64,000 nt of DNA, from the NCBI GenBank assembly GCA_012064415.1, contig SSNU01000295.1, forward strand, positions 162,906 to 226,905, in the 5' to 3' direction. Shown piece by piece: positions 1 through 13,963 of this stretch. Each line of letters starts with the position of its first letter. Position 1 is the stretch's first letter. The notes under the pieces are model-generated. The model was not told the DNA's origin. It saw only the letters and a list, made by a program, of their open reading frames with translations, and did no database searches. Source of the DNA: Gyrodactylus bullatarudis. Its lineage: Eukaryota; Platyhelminthes; Monogenea; Gyrodactylidea; Gyrodactylidae. The translations under genes and the position numbers were made by a program.

Positions 1-2339
1 ACGATACACCTGCACTGACAAAAAATATTAACTAGCTGTAGATCTGAAGTAAGAACCCATACATCTGTCTTTATAAATATCTGTCTTTAGTTCATTGATG
101 AGTATTTATTTCAAAAATATCTTTTAAATGATTATAATCTGTTAAATCAAAATAAGAATAAAAAATGTTATATTCCCAATATAAATGCTCTCATACAATC
201 CCCAGGGGTGGTATAAATTTTTAGATGTTGTCTATTCTGTTGATTGGAATCAAGTGAAAAAATAATAATTTTTTTTTTCAATAATATAAAACGTAATGAT
301 AATAATTCAGAGTATTCCTATCTAAAAATAAAGTACGCAAATTGTATCATTTTTCATAAATTTACCGCCACATTTCTACATAGTCTAGTAGCTATTTCAT
401 TTAAATGACTCATGAAATGAAATAGGATTACGAGGGGAAAATAAAAATATTATTTTATGATACCACATCTTACATGATGATAACCCAGCCATTGATACCA
501 ACGTAGACACTGTGCTCTTGTGTCTCATAACATAACTCAAACAACTCCTTGAGGAGAAAACAAGAAATATGTAAGCAATATATCCATCTATCTTGTATTA
601 GATTATTCTTTTTTTGTGGAAAAGAGAAAATATTCCTTGGGGTCATGTTATTGAGTGTAATAAAAAAAGTTTGATAACCATCCCACACTCTCTCTTTAAT
701 ATCTTGCATAAGAGCCACTGAAAAAAAGAATTGCTCTTTCAGTTGAAGATGTGCTCACGTTAAAGGGATATATTGGCGAGGGGAAAACAAAAGAATTATT
801 GTTTGTTTTTTAAATTATTCATAGTTCTGTATCACTCTCAGTTTTCATTGAGTTTTGAAGGGGTTAAGCTTAACAAGGGGGGATACTATGGATGAACGAG
901 TCCTTTCTATTAGGAACAAAAATTTGATAGAAGAACCGAATTCAAATGAATACAGTTTTTTAATACAATTAATCAACTGAATAACTTCAATAATTTGTTC
1001 TTACTCTGATAAATTCCTATTCTGATGTAAGAATTGATAAATTCGTTTTGTCTGAGAAAAATGTGTAAAATAAAAATGATTCAAATAATCTTGAAGAAGA
1101 TTTTAACTGGTGTTTGAATTGAAAAAATTATTTTCTATATTCCATCAATCCTTTATGAGTTATACTCAAGTTTCATAAACATTTAAAATTTATTTTACGA
1201 ATTTCAAGCAGTGGGTTTAAGTTTATTTGAATAATTCTTTTCCCGTCAGAACTTTAAAAGACGAATGACAACGAAATGACAAATTTTAACTTTGATTTTA
1301 ATTATTTTTGCAGATTTCAAAGTAATAATTGATCAAAAGCCGTTTAGAGGTCCACATTTAGACAACGGGACCCAACTGAAATTTTAAGAATCCCCTCATA
1401 ACCGTTGGAAAGTACATTCTTTGTGATTGTGATCCTAAAAATGTCCTCTGACCACCTGACTTAGTCTGAATTGATCAATAAATTCAACTCAAAGTTCGAA
1501 GAATGGAATTTGGCTCCAACTCAAAAAATTACTGATTTCTAAACTTCTTGCTTTATATTCAATTCTTTAAAAATTGTGCAGTACTCGCCAAATGATAGCT
1601 TTGGAATATTCTAAGAGGTGTGAATCATATTTTTGCCTAAATTGCCATGTTTCTTCAAAAGAAATTTAAAGTAATATGAAGTCTATGGAATAGTATAGAA
1701 TTTCAACAAGTTTGATGATAATCTATAAATTTCTCCAAAAACAACAAAACCAGAATGAAAATATGAAATAAAGCTGTAGTAGGATGAATTAACCCAGCAT
1801 TCCCATTATGGTTTTCGGCATCCATTTATTTTGTGATTGTCTATCTTTATCCACCATATCAATCCAATTTTATTCCAAGATTCGGTTGATAGAGAAATAG
1901 ACAAGATCAGATATCCCTGTGCTTATATCAAATGCTTCTGTCTAAAGTACTTTTCAATTGTCGAATACTCTGAGTAGTTTCATCTAAAATTTGAAATCAA
2001 CAGAGTAGAACTTATCTGGTAGACAGACAATATGCTAATTTCTGGTTGTGTGAAACATTTAATTTGTTTATTGCTTAAGAAATCGTTTTTTCTAACACTT
2101 GATTAAGCTTATTTTTCATAAGCTACGTAATTTCTTCGGGAATCTGTCTGTAGAGAAAAAAAGTTATCTAACTCATTATTTACGTTATATTGTTTTTTGT
2201 TTGTTTGATAATTACCCTTTAGATGAGAGTGTTCATCCATAGATACCGATTATTGATTCTAAATCTCTGATACAACATATTTGATCTTTTTGTCAAATGG
2301 TGATACTAAAAATTAACTTTTGATATCAGCAAAATTTTA
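1..2339. other. A+T-rich non-coding stretch
   Basis: I see no gene, splice-flanked exon or bounded repeat here. The longest minus-strand open stretch (470-718) has no recognisable domain and looks like chance. Confidence 0.5.
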
Positions 2340-2765
2340 CTACTCTAAAAAACTACTTAAAAAGTTCTAAAAAATGGGAAATTGGTGCTACTTCCAGATT
2401 TGAAATATGCCATAAAGCTGATTTTTTCAAAATTTTTTTCTCTTGATATAGGAATAGGAGGCCTCATGATCTAATCAGAATGAATATTTTTCAGTTCGGA
2501 TTGAAAAATGATGAATTTATAATGCAAAAATTTCAATTCAGATTGAAAATTATAAAAATAATTAATCCCCAACCCCCTATTACTTCTCTCTTCTGGCCCT
2601 TTGCTAATCAGAATGAAAAAATTTTAAATCAAAATTCTTAACTTGCAACTAGCTCTGGAAAAGGTATAGATTACAAAAGATCTTGATCAAATTTGATTTC
2701 TCGATAAAAAATTTTAGAATTTTGTAAAAATCATTAATTTCCATCTTCATATTAACTAGCTATAA
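2340..2765. mobile_element. Family A right part
   Basis: Ends ATTTCCATCTTCATATTAAC followed by TAGCT, the family A terminus. Inner sequence (AAATGGGAAATTGGTGCTAC, AGATCTTGATCAAATTTGAT) is the family body in reverse orientation. The left limit is uncertain. Confidence 0.55.
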
Positions 2766-3611
2766 CTTTTATCAGTCTGATCTTCTTGAGGTGTGAATTT
2801 CAAGCCAATTCACAATGGATCAATTGTGAATTTTACTTTTAATGATAAAAAATAACTAGATGGTCTGTGTATAGATGAGTTTATTGAATGGTTATTTTGA
2901 GATCAACTAGATTTTTCTTTCAATTTCTCGAGAATTATGAAATACAATTCACGAATATATCATACAAAGCAATCTTAATTAGTTTTTCTTCAATCAAGAT
3001 TAACCTTTATTCCTCTCTCATAAGGGACATAAAACTTATTTTTTATTGTATACCAAAATGTTTAATCAAAAAACAAAATTTAAAACGCACTTTAAGAGGA
3101 GGAGATGGGAGATAACGGAGAAACAAAGTCATCAAATTCTGGAGAGAAACCCTTGCTAGCCTCCAGCTATCATGAAAGATAAATTTTAGATTTCCTCTTC
3201 TATTCCAAGTAATGCGTGTCCTTTATCATGTAAAGATTTTTTAATAAATAAATCATGGAACATGAAATGATTTAAAACCTTATAAAATTCTCATGAGATC
3301 AACTTACCCTTTTTCAAGTGGCAGAATATGAAGAATTAATTCATATTTTGAAGTTTTATGTAAAACGTGTCAAAAAATATTAAATAATATTTTAGTGGAA
3401 ACCATGAAAGAACCATGAACCACAATCGAATTCTGGATTATAATTATGATGTTAAGAGTGTTATACTTCTTCAAAGAAAGTTGTTTTTTCCCGAATATTT
3501 AATTTTTGAATAAAAGTTTTTTGAAAACCTATTTCTCAAGGTCATGCATGTAGAATTCGGATATGCAATCGGTTGAACTCTATTTAAATTTGCTAAAGCT
3601 TTCAAATTTTT

Positions 3612-3745
3612 GATCAAAAAATGACCTAATTCTTGATCGATAACTCCTGAACTAAATATAAAAGCGTTAGCACAACTGTAGATTCTTGATCAGCGTATTC
3701 ACGAACCGTAGGATAGTCAATAAAGATTGAATGCGAGTCATGAAA
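3612..3745. repeat. Dispersed repeat F, copy 1
   Basis: Contains GATCGATAACTCCTGAACTA, CTGTAGATTC, ATCAGCGTATTCACGAACCG and GATTGAATGCGAGTCAT, matching 61915-62030 in order. The phrase TTTGATCGATAACTTCTGAA recurs alone near 57230. Confidence 0.6.
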
Positions 3746-4036
3746 GAAAATTTTTGGTACTAAATAGTTGAAGATTAGTTTTGGTAAAAAAACGAGAACT
3801 CATTGTGAGGATGTAGAAATATTATCACAATGAATTCCTCATCGAATTCTGAAAAAAATTTCGAAGATGTTCAGTTTTTTTGCCCTTTGCAATGATTTAT
3901 TTAATCGAATAGGTTTTAAAAATTTAATTACACCTGTTGGTCGTTGAAGAAAATGATAAAATAGGTTAAATTTCGATATTTTTCCTAAAATTAACTTTCC
4001 AAATTGTAGGAGCAATGAAATCTTTGTAAATTTTGA

Positions 4037-4330
4037 AGCTAGTTGACATGAGGATGAAAATTTACTATTTTTACAAATTCTCAGGAATAGTGAATTTCGA
4101 ATTCCATGATGAAATAAGCCCGTAAGTTGTTGAGATAAAAAAATTCTGAATCCGGTCGTACGAAATCAGAATGTGTCCCAATTTTTATCGATTTTGGAGA
4201 TTTAAACAATGAAATGCTAATATTCAAGATCAAAATTAGACCAGAGATTCAAATTCAGGCAAAGAAGTTCACAGAAATTCTCATCATTTTGGGAAATCGA
4301 AGAATTTGAATTTTTAAATTATCAAAAAGG
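4037..4330. mobile_element. Family A variant, left part
   Basis: Starts AGCTAGTTGACATGAGGATG followed by TTTTTACAAATTCTCAGG. The body downstream loosely resembles the 53252 copy. The right limit is a guess. Confidence 0.45.
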
Positions 4331-5066
4331 GGACCCAAACTTTTATTGTAAACTTTCACCTTTTATATCAATCGGGTTTACTAATTATTATTTGTGTAAT
4401 CTTGACAATTTACTGGTTGGTATTAACATTGAAAGTAAAATTAAATTTGTATCCATTCTGATAACTAATCGAGATAAAAACTGACTGAAATTAAAATTTG
4501 ATTCGGGAATATTCATGATCAAATGGATCTCTTGAAAATCTCGATAAAATAAACTCTCAAGTGGCTACATCAAAAAAGCGAGAATTTCATAAACAAATTT
4601 TAACTGTCATATGAGTAGATTTTTTTTAGTTCAAAGATATACGCTAGAGATCTGTTTTACATATGGGATTATAAACTGAGTGGATGAAACAAACAAAGTC
4701 TGAGACTTTTAAAGTTCATATTTCATAAAAACGAAAGTTAGTACGTAGGAGAAAATTCTCTTTTGTTATTACAGATTGAGGATGAGCATTGAAGAAATTG
4801 TGATTTACTCAATTCTATATGGTCAAAGAAGGTAAAGAAAGTTTTGAGAAAATTGATGATAAGAAAAATGCTTCCGCTTAAACCCTATAAGTCCCATTGT
4901 AGGCAATATGCATAGATTTCTCGATTCTAAAATGTTCAACTTCATAGTTCAGAATAAATACTTTGATCGAATAGTATTGATTCTGTATTAAAGTGGCAAT
5001 GATATCTCATATTTGATATTATTATTTTCAAGTAACCATCGGAGATTTCAAAGCTTTTCAATACAC

Positions 5067-5402
5067 CTAGTTAATATGAAGATGGGAATTTATGATTTTT
5101 ACAAAATTAGAAATTTTTTTCATCAAGAAATCAAATTTGAACAAGATCTTTTGGAATCTAGATTGTAGGTTCCACTTTCAGGATCGGAAGAAAAATAATT
5201 TGAAAAAAAACAAATTTTAGGAAAGTTATGGTATATTTCAAATCAAGCGATGGCGCCGAATTCCCATTTTTTTGAACTTTGAGTTGATAATTTTTGTTGA
5301 TTTAAAAGTGAGAGAATGATCAAAAGTTGATTTTTAAGATCACGATTAGTCAAAGAAATCAAATTGTAAAAATCATAAATTCCCATCTTCATATTAATTA
5401 GC
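5067..5402. mobile_element. Family A MITE
   Basis: Left end CTAGTTAATATGAAGATGGG and right end (reverse complement GCTAATTAATATGAAGATGG) are inverted repeats continuing through AATTTATGATTTTTACAA. The interior includes GCGCCGAATTCCCATTTTTT and GAACTTTGAGTTGA, motifs seen in most copies. About 336 bp, non-coding. Confidence 0.75.
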
Positions 5403-5817
5403 TTTAATATTTAAATCACTTACACTATAATGAAAATGATTAGGAGAAATTATTTTAGCATCTATCATGTGAAAAATTTAGTAATTTCATTGTTCTCCAT
5501 TATATATACATATTACTGATTCTATTGAGCAACTCATTATTGCTTATAAAAGTGCACCAGTGGCAGAATCTAAAAAAGTTGAAACTCATGCACTCATCAT
5601 TCGAATTACTTATAAGATTGATCAAACTAATAATTATTAGCAGATACAGGAGGAAAAATATTTATTCTGGCTTCTATGAAAAACGGGGTGTGCATATTCT
5701 CAAAAAAAGTGTAATAATGTGTGATTCATTTAAGCCTTGAAAAATACTTGTTGTTGCCCACATTTGATAGAAAATCTATAAATCTCCTGGTATTGGAAAA
5801 AAACTCAGCTCTATCAT

Positions 5818-6095
5818 ATACACCTATTGAATATGAAGATAAGAATTTATGATTTTTACAAAATTCTCAATTTTTTCATCAAGAAATCAAATATGATCAA
5901 GATTTTTTGGAATCTAGATCATGCGGCCCTCTGTCACGATAGGGAGAAAATAAATTCATAAAAAAATCAATTTTTAAGGAAAATACGGCAAATTTGAAAT
6001 CTTGAATTAGCGCCAAATTTCCATTTTTTTGAACTTTGAGTTGAAAATTTTTTTTGATTTCAATGTGAGAGAGTGATCAAAATTTGGTTTTTAGA
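5818..6095. mobile_element. Family A left part
   Basis: Begins CACCTATTGAATATGAAGAT and follows the family order (TTTTTGGAATCTAGATCATG, then GCGCCAAATTTCCATTTTTT) to about 6095, without a clear right end. Confidence 0.6.
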
Positions 6096-6602
6096 ATCTC
6101 AAAGAAATCAAATATGCTGAATATGGTTTTAAGAATCACCCCATAATCGTGTAAAAATCAAATTTTGAATTTTTCAATGAAAAATTTTCATCATTTTCCC
6201 TACTTGAAAGTCGATGAAATTTGATATTTCAAAATGACGAATCTATCAAAATTTCTATGATGATCATCGGTTATTTCTAAAAGCCTACTTTGCCGGGTCA
6301 TAGGTAAATAGTAGTCATATCTGGATAATTCAAATATTACGGTTAAACTAATTGTAGATGCATATTATGCATTGCATAATCAGCGTTTCAGCTAAAGATC
6401 AAATTTGAGTCATTCTACTTTTTTAACGAAAAATTTCTTTGGTTAGAAATATTTAAATTGATTAAATACTGCTAATAGCAGTCTTCTATACAGGATCAAA
6501 ATTTGAAAAATCACATAAATGTTATATATAGGGTCAGATAGGGGATCAATAAATCTTTGCTGTTGAATCACGAAAGTGTATCATTATAATCACTAATTAG
6601 AA

Positions 6603-7717
6603 GACTTAGACGAAATTTTCCAAAATTACTAAAATCCCCCATCGATATGATTAATTTAAGGGTCAATTTCAAAAATCACCCCAAAGGAAGTATTTTTCCA
6701 AAAACAACCCCAAAAATGACCCCAATGAAAATTTCAACGGTTCCTCAAATCAATCATTCTTATTTCAAAATACACCTCTCTACCAGATTTATTTTCAGAT
6801 GAATTTTTTGAACGGTTAAACTTCTACTCTAAGATTGAAAGAGAGATTTTCCTTATATAGAACCTTGGATGGAAAAAAACTTATGCGAATCTTACAAATA
6901 TTCGCTACCTCTGAAGAGGATTAATTTTATGTTTCTCATAAAAGTGAAATAAAAGTCACTAATTTCAATGAAGTCCAATGTTCTTAATGTTTTGCAAAAA
7001 TTAATGAATATCCCTGTAAGCATGTAAGTGTCATGGCTAATAAGTTAGAAGTTTCCCTTGAAAATTACGTTCCAAACGAATACAAAGTAATCTCCTTGAG
7101 TAAGTAATCTCGGAGATTATCATGCTTTGTGACACTGAGAATCTGAAGGAGTCGGAACTTGAAACTTGCAAAATAAAAAAAAACAATGCAAAAGCCGTAA
7201 AAAATCAAGTGCTGAAATAAAGTTTTATGAATTTTAGTATTGAATAAAATTAATTTTGAAAATTTTGGGGTTATTTTAGTAAAACTTTTTCCTTTGGGGT
7301 GAATTTTGGAATTAACTCTAAATTTAATCTTTAAGTATTGAAATATAATCCCACCAAATATCGCTTCAAAATATCTTTCCAAGCTTTTGGAATAAGATTT
7401 AAAAATTGTGAAATTTTTTTAATTAAAAACGTTTTTTGACCTATCAAAATTGTAATATTAATGAAAAATAAGAAAAATTTCGTTTTTAACTATTGAAAAA
7501 CCAATTTTAATGGGATTTAAGTCATTCTTGCAACTTTTTAAAACTCAAGTTAACATTATGAAAATAAAAAATTAAAGACCATTTTCATTCGAAAATTTTC
7601 ACAATTTTTAAATCTTATTCCAGAAGCATAAAATGGTATTTGAAGCGAAAATTGGTGGGATAATGCTAAAATACTTGAAGATTAAATTTATCATATCGAG
7701 GGGGATTAAATTAGTAA
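6603..7717. mobile_element. Family B MITE interrupted by a family C element
   Basis: The left end (GACTTAGACGAAATTTTCC, CCATCGATATGA) runs to about 6658 and family B sequence resumes at 7321 (CTTTAAGTATTGAAATATAATCCC), reaching a truncated right end near 7717 (ATATCGAGGGGGATT). The 661 bp between are a family C element. Family B was therefore present here before family C inserted. Confidence 0.75.
6659..7319. mobile_element. Family C inverted-repeat element
   Basis: The ends are AGGGTCAATTTC...CACCCCAAAGGAA and, reverse-complemented, AGAGTTAATTCC...CACCCCAAAGGAA, about 24 bp of good inverted match. AATTTA occurs on both sides as a possible target duplication. No coding content is recognised. 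Confidence 0.65.
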
Positions 7718-10700
7718 CGATAAATTCAAGAAAATCGGTTAGACAAATACATTCAACTTTTTTATTCTTATGACTACTTCAGGGCAAAATAGAAAAAGAT
7801 TTTCCACCATAAATTGTCTCATATTTTCTTTTTTTCCGTCTTTTACTTTTTTTTCTTTCAAAATCTTAATAATCCTGCTTTCTGTTATACCTATGATTTA
7901 AGAAATTAAATCAGGTCTATTGTCGTAGTAGTCTTTTCCTTGTGTTTCTTATCCAATGTTAAGCAGGCTAACCTGTGTGTAATACACATACTGTTTATTG
8001 GGCTTCTTTCGTTTTCAATTTTGCCGAAGGAAAATCATTGAAGATTGAAATAGCCAAATTTAAATTTCAAAGAACCCATAGTTCCAAAAGTGGAACATGA
8101 CACTTTCTCAAACGAAATGAAAACGAATCCCTTGCGATGAGTTTTCATGTCATCGATAATAAAAAGACCAACTCGATTCAAAGTAAACTTAGAGAGAAAT
8201 AAGAGGGGGTAACTGTTGTCTAATATAACCAGATGAACGGTTCTAGCAGCTAGAAACGTTGAAACGAATCCAGACTATGGTTAGATTCCAAATCGATACA
8301 GTACTAACCAGAGTCCACGCCAACTAGTAAGTTTAATATTGAAATACTGTAATTTCTACATTTAAATCAATTTATATATTATTATTACTCTACTGTTTGA
8401 ATTTTATCTAAATTAAAAAGGCTACGATACAAAATTTATTCAATTTTATACAGAATTACAAAGTTGAACACATCCTTTTTTCGTCAAAACTTTTCCTACT
8501 CAATAATATTTTTGCAAATAAAATATGACTAGACCAGTAATTGAGGAATGTTTATAAAGACACTGAAACGACTTTTGATAGAATTCGTCATTGATTTTTA
8601 ATTAGACATAAAGATTTTATTATGAAGCTATTGTAACTCATAATTATAGACTGTAATTATTGCATTTTTACCTTTTGAAGGTTACAAATTGCCATCAAAG
8701 TTTATTTTCAAGATTTTTTATGCTCAGTGGACAAATTCAATAGGGTTTAATGGTACTGATCGAATCAGGAGAAAATTCTCTCTAAATTGAGACTAAAATT
8801 TTGACCATAAAAACTTGCTCTACTACATGATTTATGATGAGTAAAATCTATTTTTCATAGGAAAATTAGGGTGTGCGATTTCTCATATACCAAAACTGGG
8901 GTACAACTGTATGCTTTAGATTGAGTATGGCAGCTTCTCACTTCGTTGCTTTGGTGAGTCAAAGTCAAATACATTTTGTATTCATGATTTTATCATGAAT
9001 ATATTGTATTGCCATCAAGTTTAATTCTAAAAATCAGTGTCAAATAATCTACATTATCATAGTATCATAAAGGTATCATCTTCTTACTTTAGCGAATGAA
9101 TGTTTTAGTTAGACATTGACAAGTTGATGAAACTGTAATTTATCTGACAAGATTGCTACCCCTGATAAAAAGCTCACACATATCTGTTTATCAGAGAGAT
9201 TTTCTCCAACATCATTCGCAGAAAGTAATCAATACTGATGGATATAACTGAATATTTTGTGTAGGTTTTGCTGGTTGATAGATAACCTAAAATATAAACT
9301 TACAGAAAAAAGGAGAAGATACAATAAGATAATCATAATGGTATTGACAACTCCCTAATAAGACAAACACTGTGTATTGTAATTTGGAAGGATTTCTTAC
9401 TTTGATATCTGTTATACCCATAGTTTTTATCTTCTATGTGATGAATGACTCACTTCTTAGTTGAGATGGTTAACAACCAAGTCGCATCTATTGATAAGCC
9501 CTTTAAATATCAAATTATTGAATTTAATTTTAATTTAATTTTTTCAATTTCAAAAGTTTTTAATAGTTATGAAATTCTATCTAATTCAATCATAGGTCTT
9601 TTATGCACAAACTAGTAATAATAAAAAAATCCTTTTTATTGTAATAAAGTGCAGCATCTATACTTTAAAATTTTATCCCTTAATTATTTTGTTCTAGGTG
9701 TTTAGGTAACATATACCCCAGGTTCGTCTTATTCAGTAATGAATAAGCCCATGTCACTGAGGGCCCCTCAGTGAGGGGCAAACTCTTAACTCCTAGTAAG
9801 GATGAAACGCGTTTACATCTGTCATCGTGAGTTGAATATTAATTGACATCTAGGTGTGAGAAGACAATCTTCATTAAGATATATTCATTTGCGCAATGTT
9901 ATAACCAGTTACCACACTTTGCTAGTAGGTTAATGTCAGTGATGTCTAAAAACCACTCAGAGCATTTAGGAATAATCCGCGTCAATGTGCAGCAACATGG
10001 ATCTCTTGCATTGTAGCCTAATATCAATCCCCATGTCAAATCTCCTAATATTTTTTAAAATGAGTTTTTTGATCCTCATTGAACAAGTGGGAGTTGAAAG
10101 GAATCTTTAAAATCTCATGACAGTATTTTTCAGAAATGTTAAAAAGAATTTGTTGGACTACTACTGATTGACCTTGTGATTATTTAGAAATTTCTATATA
10201 TACTTGAGATAACTAACAAGAGCTAAGGTAAATTGCACTAATGCGATTGTTATCATGAAGAATAGCTTTTCTATATAGTTTATCCTCATCATCATCATAT
10301 TGTTATGACATATATCACTATTATAACTTACCCATTAATGAAAGAAAATAAAAGCTTCTTTAATAGAAACATAAAAAGGTGTGAGAAAATTGGCATTCTG
10401 AGATCAACATTGGAATAAAGTAAATAAGGCAAATGTCAGTGATTCGATACTCAATTAAACCGATTTCAATCAAAATAATCTGAAATGAGAAAATATTGTT
10501 TACGTTCGATTTGTAGTCCGTTCGACTTTATTAGTGCATCGTTTCGGATAATATTAGGTTAGAAAAATAAGAATTTCAAATTTATTATGAATAAATCCTT
10601 ATTCTAAAATAATTTGGAACATGCGAGTCTCAAACATCTATCTGTGACCTAAAAGTACAAAATACATAAATTTGAAAATTTCTTGGTTTAAAAATTCATT

Positions 10701-11757
10701 ATTCTAGGAAATTTATTATTATCCCGAATTCTCTAAAAGTTAGCCTATCTAAACTGAAATATTCAATAAGATAGTTTAAATATTAGATCAAATGAATAGT
10801 TTATCCCAAAATCTCTAAATAGGTTAATTTTATTTTATAAAAGGAAAACCCCAGGGAATAATTTTATGCCTTTTTTAAAAGCATGCTTGAGATTCATCAA
10901 GAAATTGTTGCACTTCACACTGTGTCCCAAAAGAATATTACATTTGAATCTTTTTCAAATTTACACAATTGCGCGTGATAAAATCCAGGGGTCTTTTAAT
11001 TTATTTTTGAGAATTATTTTATGTCTAAGATCATCAGGAATAGAGAGACAATCCCTCTTTTTATTATTACGCCTCTATCACACGCGTTATCCCCTCAGAA
11101 AAGACGCAATTAATCATTCTCATTCCATTAGCTACCCTTCCCATTGATGTTGTGAATGTGCCTTTCCTCGACAAAACTGGAATGTGTGAGAAATCGCTGA
11201 GTTTCATCGTTTTATCCTCTTCCAAATGAGAAAATATTTATTATTTAGTGTCGAAATAACTATATATATAGATGATTTATTTGAAATTTATTCCCTCAAC
11301 TTATCATCATTGATTCATCTTAATTCTACTCTTTTGAATTAATACTCAAGCCGAATTTTTAGTTTCTCCATCCATCTTGTCAGGTACGTATCAAGTATAC
11401 TTGAATATATTCATATCAAGTTAGTTCCATTTGCAGATAAGAAAACCAGGTTTTAACATTATAATTTTGATAGATCATCCTAATTTAATAATTTTCAACC
11501 AGAAATTCTCTAGTAACACTGTTTAATAAACAGTTTTAATGAATATTTCCTGAAGCATTATCAATAATTGGAGTACATGCGACTTCAACCAGTCAGATTT
11601 ATGAGAGAAAGTTTATCATAAAGAAAATACTATAGAATTCGTTTCTTGTTTAAAGATTCTTCATACGATTCTTCCTCAATCAAAAATTGATCTTATGATT
11701 TTATGATTAGCGAGTAAGAAGAATAATTTTTAAATTTTTTAAAAACTAAATTTATAA
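7718..11757. other. A+T-rich non-coding stretch
   Basis: Apart from the 9755 palindrome and a short ATC run near 10285, nothing recognisable. An open stretch at 10866-11147 has no signal peptide, domain or splice context. Confidence 0.5.
9755..9773. repeat. GC-rich 19-bp palindrome
   Basis: CACTGAGGG, one base, CCCTCAGTG: a 9-1-9 perfect inverted repeat in otherwise A+T-rich DNA, followed by another AGGGG. Confidence 0.8.
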
Positions 11758-12257
11758 GACTTGGACGAAATTTTGCAAAATACTTAAATCGCCCATCGAT
11801 ATGAAAAAATCTAATCTTCAAGTATTTAAATATAATCCCAACAAATTTCGCTTCAAAATACCTTTCCATGCTTCTGGAATAAAATTAACAAAATTGTGAA
11901 AATTTTTAATTTTAAAATGTTTTTGACCTATCAAAATTTTAATATTCATGAAAAATAAGAGAAATTTAGTTTTGAGCTATTGAAAAAACTACTATTGAAA
12001 ACTGTATTTTAATAAGATTTAAGTCATTTTTACAACTTTATGTAAAGAAATAATGTGAATTCAAGTTAGAATTATAAATATAAAACAATAAAAAACGTTC
12101 TAAATTTGAAAATTTTCACAATTTCGTTTATCTTATTCCAGAAGCATGGAAAGGTATTTTGAAGTGAAATTTGTTGGGATTATATTTAAATACTTGAAGA
12201 TTAGATTTTTTCATATCGATGGGCGATTTAAGTATTTTGTAAAATTTCGTCCAAGTC
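11758..12257. mobile_element. Family B MITE, full length
   Basis: About 500 bp. The two ends are inverted repeats of about 130 bp with only a few differences, beginning GACTTGGACGAAATTTT, and flanked by TAA on both sides (11755-11757, 12258-12260). Inner end sequence includes AAATCGCCCATCGATATG and CTTCCATGCTTCTGGAATAA-like segments. No protein is encoded. It is the best-preserved copy of this family here. Confidence 0.85.
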
Positions 12258-13799
12258 TAATATTTATCAATCTATTCATCAGACAAGTTCTACCTATAGG
12301 TATCTGATAACTATCAGATAACTTTCACAAGATTGAAATTTCAATTCTTATCCAAAGATGATAACAATTCTACTAGAAGTGATAGGTATAATAAAAGAAG
12401 TTGACATTGGCAGAGACATGTATTCAAGTTGTACAATGATGAGTTTTAAAAGTTAATTCGATAAACGGGTGGCGGGGATACCATTGTTATAATCTACTAA
12501 CGCATGAGCCTTGATTAAATTCAAGAAATCTTCCTTCTGACTGGATATATATATAAAGTTTGTCCGAAAATTCGAATCATTTCAACCAGGGAAAAGATTA
12601 ATTAAAAATGTTACAAATTGTAATTGAAAAAATTACAGTGTCTCCAACAAATAAGAGAGGAAAAAAGAAGGTTATCACTGTGGTGAGAATAAATTAAAAA
12701 GAAAAAATAACAGGTAGCAAACAAAATCTGGGTGATAAAAATACAACTAGTCCAGTTATGGGTGTCCATTTGCATTTATTTCTTGATCTTGATAAAACTC
12801 CAAGTTGTCTGGTAGAGGTGTTGGAAAAAAGAAGCTAATCTGATAGCTATTATCTTTTAAATAAATTTGAGATTCCCGCTTGAGACTTGAACTAGGGTAT
12901 TTTATTCAAAAAAGAATCTTCTCGTCAAAAATTTTATAATGACCGAAAAACATAATCGTAAAGATTTAGTTCTTAGATACATTGAAGATTATTTAGATGT
13001 TGATCGTATCATCCCACTGAAGACGGTACTTGACAGTAACGTTTGAAAAATTTTTGAATTAAGATGGGTTATATTCCAATAAAATCTACTCATATGAAGA
13101 AAAACTCTTCAAGTTACTAGCAAAGTGTGGTCACAGATTATCAAAATGTCCATATGAAATCTATCTTGATGAGGATTGTCTTCTCACACCTAGAGTTAGT
13201 GATTTCTACATTAAAAAAAACTGTTTATTGTACAGTAATTTTGAAAAACGGATTTTTGGAAAAAGTTTATTAGAATTTATCTCTTGAATTTCGAAAGATT
13301 TTAACGATAAAATTTCGACAATTCCTGTCCGAGTAACTGCAACGATAAAGAATGATCATTAAGGTCATCTGCCAATAATAATATTTCACAAGCCAACAGA
13401 GATTAAGTTACTCAAAATTTTCATCATGAATCCAACGGAAAAATTCTTTTTTTCTGTTTCATTTAATCGCTAATTTTTCTGAATGACAGTTTGACAAAAA
13501 AAGATTCGTTCAATTAACAGATTTGTGATGAAAATAAAATTTGAGTTTTTTTTTCTTTAAATCGAATTTCTGATGATCGAGAAAGAATTGGCAATATTTC
13601 GTCCCCATGAATTTGTATCCTAACCCTTCAAGCCTCAGTAAAAAAATTCAGTAGCGCAAGAATAAGTGTTGATGAACTTGGTAATGGATTCTGAGTTTCA
13701 AAGCAGAAAAAAATGGATCTTCAAATTCTTTAGGAAGATTAAAATGTAAAATATTCCTTTGCCAAAACTCATCTTTCATAATCACAATTTTTAATCATC

Positions 13800-13963
13800 A
13801 AGCAATTCAAGTTTCATGACGATAATCTGTTTACTTTTCTATTCATGATCCTAATCAACTTTCGATCCTTCTCTCACTCTAAAATCATGATCAATTTTCA
13901 ACTCAATAAAAATTTAAATTTTTGAAAAAATCATAAATTCCCATCTTCATATTGACTAGGTGT
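13800..13963. mobile_element. Family A right-end fragment
   Basis: Ends AAATTCCCATCTTCATATTG then ACTAGGTGTG, the reversed family A terminus. The inner limit is approximate. Confidence 0.5.

Noticed and set aside
470..718. 82-codon open stretch on the minus strand
   Set aside because: No domain, signal peptide or splice-site context; its length is expected by chance.
10283..10300. CRISPR-like or satellite array at the ATC run
   Set aside because: Only a short microsatellite in a eukaryotic genome; no spaced direct repeats.
10866..11147. 93-codon open stretch on the plus strand
   Set aside because: Basic, Leu-rich, low-information sequence with no family resemblance and no splice context.
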